64,000 nucleotides of DNA from Nodosilinea sp. PGN35 (GCF_029109325.1 NZ_JAQKQJ010000012.1:1-64000); one strand, 5' to 3'. Positions 51,805-61,700 are shown, counted from the stretch's first letter. The notes: generated from the letters alone by a model not told the origin. Numbers and translations are program-made.

Positions 51805-53308
51805 ATGCTTCCTGACGGCTCTGGTGGTGCTGGCGACAGACCGCCAGGAGGGCCTGAGCTACCCCAGGGCAGCCCCCCCAGTGCAGATGCAGGTACGAGG
51901 CGTGGATGCGATGGGGCCACCAGCCCTCGGCGGCGTGGGGCTGGGCCGCGCCGTAGCGCTTGAGCTGATATAGAGGGACATGGGGCGGGGTTTCTGTTTC
52001 CGAGCGGTGAAACTCATGGCCCCAGAGGGTCTGCCCGGCTTCTAGAAGTAGACTGCTTTGGGTCGCCAGGGCGTGACGGTAGCCCAGGGTGAGTCGCCCG
52101 GTCATGCGGACGTTGGTGGGCAGTGCACCGACCATGGGCCAGGGGTCACCCTCCAGGTCTACCAAGGTGGTGGCTAGATACATCAGCCCGCCGCACTCGG
52201 CATAGACGGGTAACCCTTGGTGAATCAGCGCCTTGAGCGCCGATCGCACCCCCTGGTTGGCGGCCAGTTCGGCGGCAAACATCTCGGGAAAGCCGCCGCC
52301 GAAGTACAGCCCGTCGGCCTCGGGGGGCGGCTGCTCGTCGTGCAGCGGGCTCCAGAAAATCAGCTCGGCCCCCAGGGCGGCGAGAATGTCGAGATTGTCG
52401 GGGTAGTAGAAGCTGAAGGCGGCGTCTTGGGCGACGGCGATGCGGGGGGTGGGGAGTGGGGGAGATGGGGAAATGGGGAGATGGGGCGGGTGGGGGAGTG
52501 GGGGAGTGGGGGCGTTTTGTAAGTCCTTTGGACTGGCTATGCCTACGCAAAGCGTCTCCAGGGGAAAAATTTTGAGTTTTGAGTTTTGAGTTGAGAGGGT
52601 GGGGTGGGGGGGAATGGAGAGGAGGGGGGTGAGGGCGGGCCAGTTGAAGCAGGCGTGGCCCAGGTGGGCGAGGCGATTGAGAATTTCGGGCAGATGGGGG
52701 AGTTCGGCGGTGGGCACCAGGCCCAGGTGGCGATCGGGGAGGGCGATCGCATCCTGTCGCCGCAAGACTCCCAGAATTGGTAGATCAATACTGGCTAGGG
52801 CCTCTTTGAGCAGATCGAGGTGGCGATCGCTGCCCACCCGGTTTAGCACCACCCCGGCGATCTGCACCCTGGGGTCGAGGGTGCGGTAGCCGTGGACGAT
52901 CGCCAGCACCGATCGCGACAGCCGCCCGCAGTCCACCACCAGCAGCACAGGCAGGTTGAGCAGGCGGGCGATGTGGGCGGTGCTGGCCACATCCGACAGC
53001 CCGGTTGCGCCGTCGAACAGGCCCATGACGCCTTCTACCAGGGCAAACTCGGCGTCGTGGCAGCGGTGGGCAAAGCAATGCTGCACGTAGCTCTCTGAGG
53101 TGAGAATGGGGTCGAGGTTGTAGCAGGGCCGCCCGGTGGCCTGGCGGTGAAACATTGGGTCGATGTAGTCTGGCCCTACCTTAAACGACTGCACGCGGGA
53201 GGACTGCTGCGCCAGGGCCGCCAGCAGGGCCAGGGTGACGGTGGTTTTGCCCACGCCGCTGCGCTCGCCCGCGATCACCAGCCCGCTTGAGAAGATAGCT
53301 GCGCTCAA
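51803..53308 (-). CDS. Cobyrinate a,c-diamide synthase
   Basis: CobB/CbiA amidates the a and c side chains of the corrin ring with glutamine and ATP. The N-terminal P-loop domain has LVIAGERSGVGKTTVTLALL, FKVGPDYIDPMFH and LVEGVMGLFDGATG. The C-terminal glutaminase has LYFGGGFPEMFA, VYAECGGLMYLA with the catalytic cysteine, and GHEFHRSE. Between the domains residues about 231-288 are Pro/Ser-rich and coded by repeat DNA (52446-52610), longer than usual. The start is taken at TTG 53308 (SAAIFSSGLVIAGE), preceded by GGGA; GTG 53380 would add 24 residues and touches the repeat at 53381. A B12 riboswitch lies at 36078 but far away. Confidence 0.92.
   Translation of the reverse strand: MSAAIFSSGLVIAGERSGVGKTTVTLALLAALAQQSSRVQSFKVGPDYIDPMFHRQATGRPCYNLDPILTSESYVQHCFAHRCHDAEFALVEGVMGLFDGATGLSDVASTAHIARLLNLPVLLVVDCGRLSRSVLAIVHGYRTLDPRVQIAGVVLNRVGSDRHLDLLKEALASIDLPILGVLRRQDAIALPDRHLGLVPTAELPHLPEILNRLAHLGHACFNWPALTPLLSIPPHPTLSTQNSKLKIFPLETLCVGIASPKDLQNAPTPPLPHPPHLPISPSPPLPTPRIAVAQDAAFSFYYPDNLDILAALGAELIFWSPLHDEQPPPEADGLYFGGGFPEMFAAELAANQGVRSALKALIHQGLPVYAECGGLMYLATTLVDLEGDPWPMVGALPTNVRMTGRLTLGYRHALATQSSLLLEAGQTLWGHEFHRSETETPPHVPLYQLKRYGAAQPHAAEGWWPHRIHASYLHLHWGGCPGVAQALLAVCRQHHQSRQEA
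52446..52610. repeat. Composite repeat inside the cobB coding sequence
   Basis: Blocks of GGGGAGTGGGGGAGATGGGG-type sequence (52450-52512), then AAGTCCTTTGGACTGGCTAT and GCCTACGCAAAGCGTCTCC (52521-52559, two small hairpins AGTCC/GGACT and ACGC/GCGT), then TTTTGAGTTTTGAGTTTTGA (52570-52589). All are read in frame on the minus strand. The same classes of unit lie between genes at 39010-39190. Confidence 0.75.
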
Positions 53309-53380
53309 CCGAAATCCCTCTACTGCGGATACATCAGGTGTGAATACATCAGCGGGATGGAGCCAGCACAAACCTCCCAC

Positions 53381-53411
53381 GGTGCATCGCTACGCGGAGG
53401 CACCCTACGGG
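53381..53411 (-). repeat. 31-bp palindromic repeat upstream of cobB (copy 2)
   Basis: On the minus strand CCCGTAGGGTGCCTCCGCGT followed by AGCGATGCACC, 29 of 31 positions equal to the copy inside the helicase gene at 5070-5100. It ends one base before the GTG codon at 53380, so the upstream cobB start could be supplied by the repeat's edge. Confidence 0.85.
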
Positions 53412-53516
53412 CATCCCCAAAATGCAGCTTGATAGGCCACCAGCACAATTTTATCCCGGCCCCGGCAGGGCTACCGACGAGCGCTGAGTTAAATCGCCGG
53501 GAGGATTGCCTCTAAA

Positions 53517-53951
53517 ATGAGAGCTATGGATATTCAACTACTTGGCACCCATCTGGCCGACCTGGTGCGGGCCCTGAGCGCAATTTTAATCAGCACCTGC
53601 CAACTGCTGGCGATTTTTGTAATTTCGGTGGGCGTGATTCGCGGTCTGCTGATTTTCCTCCGCTCTTCGCTCTTTCAACCCCAGACCACTGCTGCCTTTC
53701 AGCGCAGCCGCCTGGCGATGGGCTATTCTTTCTCCCTGGGGCTGAGTTTTTTGGTCGGGGCCAGCATTCTCAAAACCATGCTGTCGAGCCAGTGGGAAGA
53801 CATTGCCCGATTGGTGATGATCATTGCCGTTCGCACTGCCCTGAACCTGCTGCTGGAGCGGGCTATTCGCAACAGCCAGGCGATCGCCGATGGGGATCTG
53901 GGGCTTGACAGCAACGGCAAAGCTCCTGAAGCGGCGATCGCCAGTCCCTAG
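53517..53951 (+). CDS. DUF1622 membrane protein
   Basis: A 144-residue protein with three membrane segments: about 16-36 (ALSAILISTCQLLAIFVISV), 65-85 (MGYSFSLGLSFLVGASILKT) and about 98-115 (LVMIIAVRTALNLLLERAI). This is the DUF1622 layout. ATG at 53517 is favoured by GGGAGGA 11 bases upstream; ATG 53526 is the alternative. The last 25 residues are polar and probably cytoplasmic. The role is unknown. It is divergent from cobB. Confidence 0.85.
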   Translation: MRAMDIQLLGTHLADLVRALSAILISTCQLLAIFVISVGVIRGLLIFLRSSLFQPQTTAAFQRSRLAMGYSFSLGLSFLVGASILKTMLSSQWEDIARLVMIIAVRTALNLLLERAIRNSQAIADGDLGLDSNGKAPEAAIASP

Positions 53952-54041
53952 CGATTACCCCTGTACCCGGAGGTGGTCGCGGCAGTTCCTGGGGGTGTCT
54001 GGGTACTCTGGGTAACGTAGTAGGTATAGCCAGGACGCCCG

Positions 54042-55466
54042 ATGTCACCTTCGCTACTGGAGCAGGCCAGGGATGGGGATGCGGCGGCGATCGCCGCCCT
54101 GCTGTCGAGTTCGCTCAAGCCCAAGGGCATTGCCGTGCGGGCCGAGCGCGACAGCTATACTCTGCACCTGTGGTTTAGCGCCAGCCCCGCCCCTGTCCAG
54201 ACGGCTACCGTCGCCTACGCCCGCCGCGCCATTGAGCGCCTAAACATTCCCGGCATCGGCATTCTCTGCTTCTACGGTGAACAGACGGGGTTTACCCAAG
54301 CCGTCTGGCAGCAGGAGTTGGCCCTACTTTCCCTCCCTGACTCTGCCGCCGCTGCCCCCCTCCCCCACCCCGCCACTCCCCCCGCCATGCTCCGCGCCTA
54401 CCGCGAACTGGGGCTGCCGGAGGGCTCTTCCCTAGCGGAAATCGAGGCGGTGTACTTTCGGCGGCGGGCAGAGCTGCTAAAAAAGGGCGATCGCGCCGCC
54501 CTGGAACCCCTCAAGTGGGCTTTCACCACCCTTAAGACCCCTCTGGAGCAAACTGCTGCCGAGGCTGGGGCTACCGTCGCCGATGCTTCCCTGGCGGAAG
54601 ACTCTACCGTAGCCACTGTTGCCCCCCGACCGCGCCCGTTGCGCCCATCCCCTGATCCCCTGACTCGCCCCTTTGCGTACCCCTCTGCCGATGACACTGA
54701 TATACTCTCCTTTCAAAACCGCTACAGCAACGGCCTGATCTTTCCGGCGCTGCTGCTGGCGGGGATGGCGATGAACGCTATGCCGATTGCCAACGCGCTG
54801 CTGTTTGGCATCAAAATTTGGCTGCACGAGTTTGGCCATGCCACTGTGGCCTGGCTGTCGGGGCGGCAGGCCCTGCCCCTGCCCATCGGCTGGACGAGCT
54901 ACAACCCCCAGCGATCGCTCTTTGTGTATATCGGCCTGCTGCTGCTGCTGGGCCTGCTCTACTGGGCAGGCCGCCGCGAAGCCAAGCGCTGGCCCGTCGT
55001 GCTGGCCCTGGCGTTGGCGGTGGTGCAGTTCTACATGACCTGGCTGCTGCCCGCCCAGCGCTTTGACATGCTGATGGCCTTTGGCGGCGTGGGCGGCGAA
55101 ATTTATCTGGCCGCCCTGCTGATGGTGAGCTTTTACTTCCCCCTGCCCAACTATTTTCGGTGGGATTTTTACCGTTTTCCGGTGGTGCTGGGAGCGGCTT
55201 TTTGCTTTTGGGGTCAGGTGTGGCTGTGGCAGCAGGTGCCCAAGGGCAAAGCGTCGATTCCCTTTGGGTCAATGTGGGGCGAGGCCGAGCACGGCGACAT
55301 GAACCAGCTGATCGACGTTCACGGCTGGATGCCGGGCGATATCATCGGCACCTATAGCGCGATCGCCCACCTGTGTCTGTTTGCCATCGTCGCCGTCTAC
55401 GGCTACACCCTGTTTCGCCAGCACCGCGAAACGTTTATCGCCTTGGGCAAACAATGGCTGCCCTAG
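54042..55466 (+). CDS. Membrane protein with J-like region and HEFGH motif
   Basis: A 474-residue protein. Residues 1-100 form an alpha/beta domain (SLKPKGIAVRAERDSYTLHLW). Residues about 110-165 resemble a J domain without HPD: AYRELGLPEGSSLAEIEAVY and ALEPLKWAFTTLKTPLE. After a linker, at least five membrane segments run from about 232 to the end. Between the first two is KIWLHEFGHATVAWLSG, whose HEFGH fits the zinc site of site-2-protease-like (M50) peptidases. A second metal-ligand motif is not evident. It could be a membrane metallopeptidase with a regulatory cytoplasmic head; family unassigned. Confidence 0.75.
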   Translation: MSPSLLEQARDGDAAAIAALLSSSLKPKGIAVRAERDSYTLHLWFSASPAPVQTATVAYARRAIERLNIPGIGILCFYGEQTGFTQAVWQQELALLSLPDSAAAAPLPHPATPPAMLRAYRELGLPEGSSLAEIEAVYFRRRAELLKKGDRAALEPLKWAFTTLKTPLEQTAAEAGATVADASLAEDSTVATVAPRPRPLRPSPDPLTRPFAYPSADDTDILSFQNRYSNGLIFPALLLAGMAMNAMPIANALLFGIKIWLHEFGHATVAWLSGRQALPLPIGWTSYNPQRSLFVYIGLLLLLGLLYWAGRREAKRWPVVLALALAVVQFYMTWLLPAQRFDMLMAFGGVGGEIYLAALLMVSFYFPLPNYFRWDFYRFPVVLGAAFCFWGQVWLWQQVPKGKASIPFGSMWGEAEHGDMNQLIDVHGWMPGDIIGTYSAIAHLCLFAIVAVYGYTLFRQHRETFIALGKQWLP

Positions 55467-55540
55467 CCATAGACCCTAGGGTGCTTCATTAAAGTTGATG
55501 GAGATCATTGGCTATCCCCAAAAGAGCCCTGGGGTTGGCG

Positions 55541-56170
55541 CTACTGTAGAGCTTGCTCAAACTCACGCAGGGCAAGGCTCGAACCAAACTGCCAAGCTCG
55601 TTTAACGTAGACTGGGAGCAAGTCTGCTACAGGAATGTCTGGAAAAACCTGGCTCTCATTCTGTTTTAGGTAGCGACCTGCAACAAAACGATAAATCATT
55701 AATTGACCCGCCTTATAAATCCATACTTCAGGTATGGCAAAGGGCACATAGTCTTCGATACGAGTAATAGAGGTAAGGTCTGTTTCGAGAGCCAGATCGG
55801 GCGGTGGATCAAAATCTAAATCTAAGCGAGGTTTACCTAGCACCGCCTGCCGATTTTGAATGTAGAACGAGGCGTCGGGCTCTACCCCAGACACACCACT
55901 TTTACGCAGGGTCATTACTCCGTAACCTTGCCAGTCTTGACCTGTCTTGCGCAGCAGTACTTTGACCAGGTCAGACAGACTATCGGCCTGGTTGCCGTGT
56001 TCGGGTAGAGGGGCCATGAGCAGAATTTGGTTGTCTCGAAAGCGCAGGCGCAGGGCAGCGCGATCGCCCAAGCGATCCAGCAACGCCTCGTACTCCGCAT
56101 AGGTCGCGGGAAACTCGATCCGCGTGCCCGCAGGTAGGTCTAGGATGTCTGGAGTAATGGTTGGCAGCAT
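55541..56170 (-). CDS. Uma2 family (DUF820) putative endonuclease
   Basis: A 209-residue protein of the PD-(D/E)XK-like Uma2 family, widespread and multicopy in cyanobacteria. ILLMAPLPEHGNQADSL near residue 45, GVEPDASFYI (catalytic aspartate) near 96, PDLALETD near 125 and EVWIYKAGQLMIYRF are the landmarks. It is the only such gene in the window. Its codon use looks less GC-biased than that of its neighbours (many AAA, ATT and TCT-type codons), which is common for this family and may reflect transfer. The function is unproven. Confidence 0.9.
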   Translation of the reverse strand: MLPTITPDILDLPAGTRIEFPATYAEYEALLDRLGDRAALRLRFRDNQILLMAPLPEHGNQADSLSDLVKVLLRKTGQDWQGYGVMTLRKSGVSGVEPDASFYIQNRQAVLGKPRLDLDFDPPPDLALETDLTSITRIEDYVPFAIPEVWIYKAGQLMIYRFVAGRYLKQNESQVFPDIPVADLLPVYVKRAWQFGSSLALREFEQALQ

Positions 56171-56192
56171 GGGGCCAGGGGCAGTTTAGGTT

Positions 56193-56210
56193 TTGGATTG
56201 GCGATTTTGG
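56193..56210. repeat. Short repeat shared with the riboswitch arm
   Basis: TTGGATTGGCGATTTTGG matches TTAGATTGGCGATTTTGG at 36172-36189 in 17 of 18 bases. It lies 23 bases upstream of the Uma2 gene start. Confidence 0.75.
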
Positions 56211-56251
56211 CTAAGGGATATGATCAACTCCATCGTAGGCGGTTGTTAGAC

Positions 56252-57727
56252 TTAGCGGTGCCACTCGGTGATGCCGCCGGGCTTGTCGATCAGGGTGATG
56301 CCTGCGGCCTGGAGCAGATCGCGGATGCGATCGCCCTCGGCAAAATTCTTCGCCGCCCGCGCCTCGCGCCGCTGGGCCAGCAGCGCCTCGATCGCGTCAT
56401 CCGCCAGCCCGTTCTGGGGGGCACTCTCTACTTCAGGCTGCGCCTCTAAGCCCAGCACCTGGGCCAGGCAGACCAAAGTTTGCCACTGCTGGCGCAGGGT
56501 GGCACTGTCGCGATCGGCCTCCCCCGTGTGGGTGATGACATTGCCCGCTCGGCGCAGGTCTTTGGCCAGGTCAAACAGCACCGCCAGGCCGCCAGCGGTG
56601 TTAAAGTCGTCATCCATGGCGGTTTGAAATGCCTGAACGGGTTCGCTGTCCCGGTCAATCCGCATGGCCGCCGGATCCCCGAAGGCCGTATCTGAGGCAT
56701 CGGCCCAGCCCAGCCTGGCCCCAAACTGGTGGCCAAACCGCAGCCCGTCTTTGAGGGTGCCCCAGCTGGTCTGGGCGGCGGCGATCGCCTCATCGGTAAA
56801 ATCCACTGGCTTGCGGTAGCTGCCCTGGAGCAAAAACAGCCGCACCGCCATCGGGTCAGGGGCATTGGCTCCATCCAGCAGATCGCGGATGGTGGTGAAG
56901 TTGCCCAGGGATTTCGACATCTTCTCGCCGCCCACATTTACCATGCCGTTGTGCATCCAGTAGCGGGATAGGGGATGGCCGGTGGCCGCCTCCGACTGGG
57001 CAATTTCATTCTCGTGGTGGGGAAACACCAGGTCGCTGCCGCCCAAATGGATGTCAATGGTGGCCCCAAAGCGTTCGCGAATCATGGCCGAGCACTCAAT
57101 GTGCCACCCCGGTCGCCCCGGCCCCCAGGGCGATTCCCAAAAGGGTTCACCGTCCTTCGCCCCTTTCCACAGGGCAAAGTCAAAGGGGTCTTGTTTGATA
57201 GACTCTTCCGCCGCTACCCGACCGCTGGCCCCAGCCTGCATGTCGTCGAGCTTGCGGCCCGAGAGCTTGCCATAGCCGTCGAACTTGCGGACAGAATAGT
57301 ATACGTCGCCGTTGGCGGGGTAGGCGTAGCCCTTGGTTTCCAGTTCGCCAATCAGCCGCTGAATGCCGTCCAGGGTTTTGGTGGCGTAGGTGTACTCGTC
57401 GGCCTCCATCACGTTCAGGCGGGCGATGTCCTCCAGGTACGCCTGGGTGTAGCGTTCGGCCACCGTCTGCATGGTGGAGTGCTCAGTCTTGGCCCGGTTG
57501 AGAATTTTGTCGTCGATGTCGGTGAAGTTTTGCACGTAGTGGACGGCGTAGCCCCGCCACAGCAGGTAGCGCCGCACCGTGTCCCAGGCCACGTAGCAGC
57601 GGGCGTGGCCCAGGTGGGAGTAGTCGTATACCGTGACGCCGCAGCAGTAGATCTTCACCCGGCCCGGCTCTAGGGTTTCAAAGGCTTCTTTCTGACGGGT
57701 CAGGGTGTTGTAGAGAACGACGCTCAT
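56252..57727 (-). CDS. Cysteinyl-tRNA synthetase
   Basis: A 491-residue class I synthetase that charges tRNA-Cys. The zinc-site cysteine and HIGH signature are in YCCGVTVYDYSHLGHAR (residues about 27-43), WHIECSAMIRERFG and HHENEIAQSEAATG supply the other zinc ligands, and GEKMSKSLGNF is KMSKS. The C-terminal DALR region follows. The start is ATG 57727 (MSVVLYNTLTRQ); ATG 57751 would add 8 residues. All parts of a normal enzyme are present. It stands alone, divergent from the pentapeptide gene. Confidence 0.96.
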   Translation of the reverse strand: MSVVLYNTLTRQKEAFETLEPGRVKIYCCGVTVYDYSHLGHARCYVAWDTVRRYLLWRGYAVHYVQNFTDIDDKILNRAKTEHSTMQTVAERYTQAYLEDIARLNVMEADEYTYATKTLDGIQRLIGELETKGYAYPANGDVYYSVRKFDGYGKLSGRKLDDMQAGASGRVAAEESIKQDPFDFALWKGAKDGEPFWESPWGPGRPGWHIECSAMIRERFGATIDIHLGGSDLVFPHHENEIAQSEAATGHPLSRYWMHNGMVNVGGEKMSKSLGNFTTIRDLLDGANAPDPMAVRLFLLQGSYRKPVDFTDEAIAAAQTSWGTLKDGLRFGHQFGARLGWADASDTAFGDPAAMRIDRDSEPVQAFQTAMDDDFNTAGGLAVLFDLAKDLRRAGNVITHTGEADRDSATLRQQWQTLVCLAQVLGLEAQPEVESAPQNGLADDAIEALLAQRREARAAKNFAEGDRIRDLLQAAGITLIDKPGGITEWHR

Positions 57728-57917
57728 GGCAGGGGCGCGCAAAATGCCCATTATAGAAGCAAAAAGGACGCTAACGGAACGATGCCATTTTTAGAATGCC
57801 TCGCACGGAAGCATGTCTTCGGGACGCAGCGCATTCCTATAGGTTGAGGGATTGGTTTGGTTCGGCTCACCCTGTAGACTCAGAGGTGACGGTATTGATT
57901 TAAATGCATTGGGAGCC

Positions 57918-58409
57918 ATGGTTAGTCGATCGCGCCTGTGTCGGATGTTTGTAGCCACGCTGATGGTGCTGACCCTGTGTCTCGGCTGGGGCACTGCGGC
58001 CCAGGCCACCAGCTACGATCGCCAAAATCTCAGACAGTCTGACTGGTCCCACCAAGACCTGCGCGGCAACGACTACACCCGAGCCGATATGGCCGACGCC
58101 GACATGAGCCACACGAACCTGCGCGGCGTGCGTCTGTTTGATACCACCCTGGCCCGCGCCAATATGGAAGGGGCCGATATGACCGGGGCCACCCTAGATG
58201 GGGCGCGCTTTGTTCAGGCTAACCTCACCAACGCCATCTTGGCGGGGGCCTACGCCTTCGGCACTGACTTTCGTGAGGCGATCATAGACGGGGCCGACTT
58301 TACCGACGTGCTGCTCGATCCCAAGGTCAACAAAATGCTCTGCGACGTGGCCCAGGGCATTAACCCAGTGACGGGACGCAAGACCAGGGATACCCTCTAC
58401 TGCCCGTAG
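57918..58409 (+). CDS. Exported pentapeptide-repeat protein, lumen type
   Basis: A 163-residue protein with a signal peptide (FVATLMVLTLCLGWGTAAQA, cut near residue 29). Then about 15 pentapeptide units of A(D/N)LXX type form a right-handed beta helix, from LRQSDWSHQDLRGNDYTRAD to TDVLLDPKV. The end has two cysteines (MLCDVAQGINP and TLYCP) spaced as in plant thylakoid lumen pentapeptide proteins of 15-17 kDa, so a disulfide in the lumen is likely. The start at 57918 gives the signal; the upstream start at 57852 would precede it with 22 extra residues. Function unknown. Confidence 0.87.
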   Translation: MVSRSRLCRMFVATLMVLTLCLGWGTAAQATSYDRQNLRQSDWSHQDLRGNDYTRADMADADMSHTNLRGVRLFDTTLARANMEGADMTGATLDGARFVQANLTNAILAGAYAFGTDFREAIIDGADFTDVLLDPKVNKMLCDVAQGINPVTGRKTRDTLYCP

Positions 58410-58506
58410 AAGCAGTGTCAGCTGATGTCATGGTTCCGATTTGTTCTGAGCAGCAGGGTTTTGCCCTAGTACTGCCTGGCAGAAACATGGCTACCGTTGC
58501 CGAGGG

Positions 58507-58562
58507 TGTCAGGTCGCGGATGTCAGGTCTTGGGTGTCAGGTCTCGGGTGCCAGGTGTCAGG
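58507..58562. repeat. Four tandem 14-bp units
   Basis: TGTCAGGTCGCGGA, TGTCAGGTCTTGGG, TGTCAGGTCTCGGG and TGCCAGGTGTCAGG follow end to end from 58507. They lie in the 339-base gap between the pentapeptide gene and the terminator of the phytase/GDPD gene. No other element is recognised in that gap. Confidence 0.85.
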
Positions 58563-58678
58563 AATGGTTGGCTGACTTATGCCTTAGGGTACTAGCCTGG
58601 CTGCTAAGTCTTTAACCATAGATTCATTGAGGGCTCTGTCGAGGGTTATAGCCTCTTGAACCAGCGTTTCAGGTTCGG

Positions 58679-58713
58679 AAAAAGCCCCCGATTTCGGTTG
58701 AAATCAGGGGCTT
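58679..58713 (-). terminator. Terminator of the phytase/GDPD gene
   Basis: On the minus strand AAGCCCCTGATTTC pairs with GAAATCGGGGGCTT around the loop AACC, and five T follow. It ends 36 bases past the stop at 58749. Confidence 0.9.
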
Positions 58714-58748
58714 AAAGCTTAACTCTAGGCCATCAGGGACAGCACAAA

Positions 58749-61700
58749 CTAGGCCGCCACAGGTTCAGCTGAGTTGATAGTGACAACCAGGTCGTTGAAG
58801 TCGAAGTCGGTTAGGTCTTCGAAGCCCCAAACGTTGCCCCGGCGCTCAATGCGAGACTGCCCCAGGGCCGCATCGTCGATCGTGACCAGGTTTTCGGGAT
58901 CACCCTGAACCAGCAACGCTGGCGCGTAGTAGGTGCCCCCCGCCAGCACTATGGATTGATTGACCACACTGAGGTTGTCGAGGGTGAAGCCGTCTGTCTC
59001 GAGGAGGCTCGCGGCCACGGCTGCTTCATAGCCAGCTTCACCCGGTAGCAGCCCGTCCACAGCGCCCCGAGCGTCGGTCTCGTAGAACTTCAGGATGTTG
59101 TCATAGGCGGCTTCGCGAGTCAGGGTCGCATTTACGGCCACATCCCCATCGAACCCGGTCAGGTCAACTAGCTCGCCAACCGCGCTCCCGGCCAGCCCGG
59201 CGACCCCCAAGCGTGGGTCGAGGGCCAGGGGGGTCTCTAGCTGAAGCTGAATGATCTCGTTGTTGTCAATGTCGGACCCCCGTCCGATGGAGAAGGGGTA
59301 GTTGTTGTCGTTGGCGACCAGTAGGGTATTCGCGTCGAGCACCAGCAGGTTTTCGATGGTGACAAAGGGAAACGCAAAGGTGGTTAAACCATCGCCGTTT
59401 AGATCTGCTGGGTCGCTGATGTGCAGTAGATCCACTACTTCTGTTTTGCTGACAAAGCCCTGAACGTCTATCTGGGAGAAGTCAACCTTGAAGATCTTTT
59501 TGAACTCAGCAGCCTGCCCCTGGTTGTTGTCGCGCTCGATGACGAGGAACTCGCTGGCATTGATGGGAGTAAAATCTCCGATCGCATGGGTGACCGACTC
59601 CATTTGGTAGAGGCCCACCAGACCCTCAAAAGCCGCGCTGGCGACATCAAACTCATAGATGCGCAGCGAGCCAGCGGGGTCACCGACCACCGTGCCCTCC
59701 AGCATGGGGTAGAGGGTAGCGCGATCGGGGCTGAAGGCCATGCCCTCGAACCCGCGCGAGGTACCCAGGTTGGCCACGGCAGGCTCGGCAATGAAGGTGC
59801 TGCGGGCGGTGAACCCGGTGCCGGGGAAATCGGTGAAAAAGCCGTCTACCCCCAGCTCAATGAACTGTTTGTACTCATTGAGCGGATCGCCTGCGTAGCT
59901 GTCGGGGAGAAAGAAGCTCTCATTGCGCAGGGTATAGAGGTGAACCAGGAGCCCGGCAGCATGGGCGTCTTGGATCAGGGTGGTGGGGGTGCCGGTGACG
60001 CGATCGCCATCGCTGATCACCCCGTCGCCGTTCAGGTCATCGGGCTGACCATTGCCATCGGCATCCACCGTGCTCAGCGGCACAATGCGCTGTTTGTTGG
60101 GGCCAATGCCAGCGGCATAGCCAGCAATTTCGGCCAGCCCTGTGGGGGTAGACAGGTCGGTGTAGGTGCGGGGGTCGCCAGCCACCACAAAGTCGTAGGG
60201 CTGCCCTGAGCCGCCAAACAGCTGCACCAGGGGAATGTCGATGCCAGCGGCGGGCATGAGGGTGTCATTGAGCGACTTTAGGTTGCTCACCTCAAAGGAC
60301 TGAATGTAAACCCGGCTGGGGTCGGTAAAGCCTTCGGCCACCAGAGTGTCAACTAGAATTTGGCTGGTGTTGAAGCCCTGCTGCTCAAAGAAGGTGGGGT
60401 GCTTGGTTTCGGGGTAGATGCCGATCTTGCGTCCGGTTTCGGCCTCAACCTCCTGCACCAGGTCAATCACTTCTGCCAAGGTGGGCACTTTCAGGCCATC
60501 GCTGTTGAACTCGGTACCCCGAATGGCCGGAATCCGCTCGATCGCATTGAGCTGCTTGACCTCAGCCAGGGTAAAGTCTTCGGCATACCAGCCGCCCACC
60601 GGGCGACCGTCCAGATTTTTGACAGTGAGGCGATCGGCAAACTCGGGCCGCAGGTAGACGTCGGTGCTGGTGTCGGTGCTGTTGATCACCGGGTTGCCGC
60701 TGGCGTCACGCTGAATAGTGCCGTCGGGGTTCAGCGCCACCACGGCGAGCAGCGGCTCGTGGCGAGCGATCAGCACGCCGTCTTTGGTCACCACCAGGTC
60801 GGGTTCAATGAAGTCTGCCCCCTGGGCGATCGCCAGCTTGTAGGCCTCCAGGGTGTGCTCGGGCCGCTCGCCGGAGGCTCCCCGGTGGCCAATCACGATG
60901 GGGGCAGCGCCAGTCAGCGTGTCAAACTCGGTGGTGGCCAGCACCTCGGGGTTTTGGGGCGATCGCACTGTGTCGCTGGTAATTTGATCGCGCACCAGAT
61001 CCCCCGTGCCGGGGAAGTCGGTGAAATAGCCATCCACCCCCAGCTCAATGAACTGCTCATATTCTTTGGCCGGGTTGCCCTGGTAGTCAGCCGCCAGGAA
61101 GCGCCCCTCACTGCGGAAGGTGTAGGCATGGACAAACAGCCCGGCGGCGTGGGCATCGGGAATTAGAGTCGAGGGCGCTGTGGTCGTCTTGTCGGCGTCG
61201 TTGACCACCCCATCGCCATTGATGTCATCAGCATTGCCGTCGCCGTCCGCATCCACCCCGGCGACGGAGACAATCATCCGCTTCCAGGGGCCGATGCCGT
61301 CGGCGTAGGTGGCGATTTCGGCCAGGCCCGCCGCCGTTTGCAGGTCGCCGTAGGTGCGGCTGTCGCCTGCCACCGCAAAGTCGTAGGGCCGCGCATTCAC
61401 ATCCTGGTAGATCAGGGAGCCATCCAGCGCCACATCGTAGGCATCGAGCAGCTGCACCAGGGGAAGGTTGGTCTTGGTGTTTAGCTCCTTCAAGTTGGCG
61501 ACCTCAAAGGATTGAATAAACACCCGGCTGGGGTCGGTAAAGCCCGTCGCCGCCAGGGTCGCCAGCAGGGGCTCCTCCAGCGACAGCCCCAGGTCGTCGT
61601 GGTAGGTGGGGTGCTTGGTTTCAGGGTAGATGCCAATCTTTTTGCCGGTGTCGGCCTCCACCTGCTGGATCAGGGCAATCACCTCTTCGAAGGTGGGAAT

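Noticed and set aside
56975..57673. 232-codon plus-strand frame in cysS
   Set aside because: Antisense to intact cysteinyl-tRNA synthetase; composition typical of shadows.
60360..61166. 268-codon plus-strand frame inside the exoprotein gene
   Set aside because: Antisense shadow of a long, well-supported gene; no domain.
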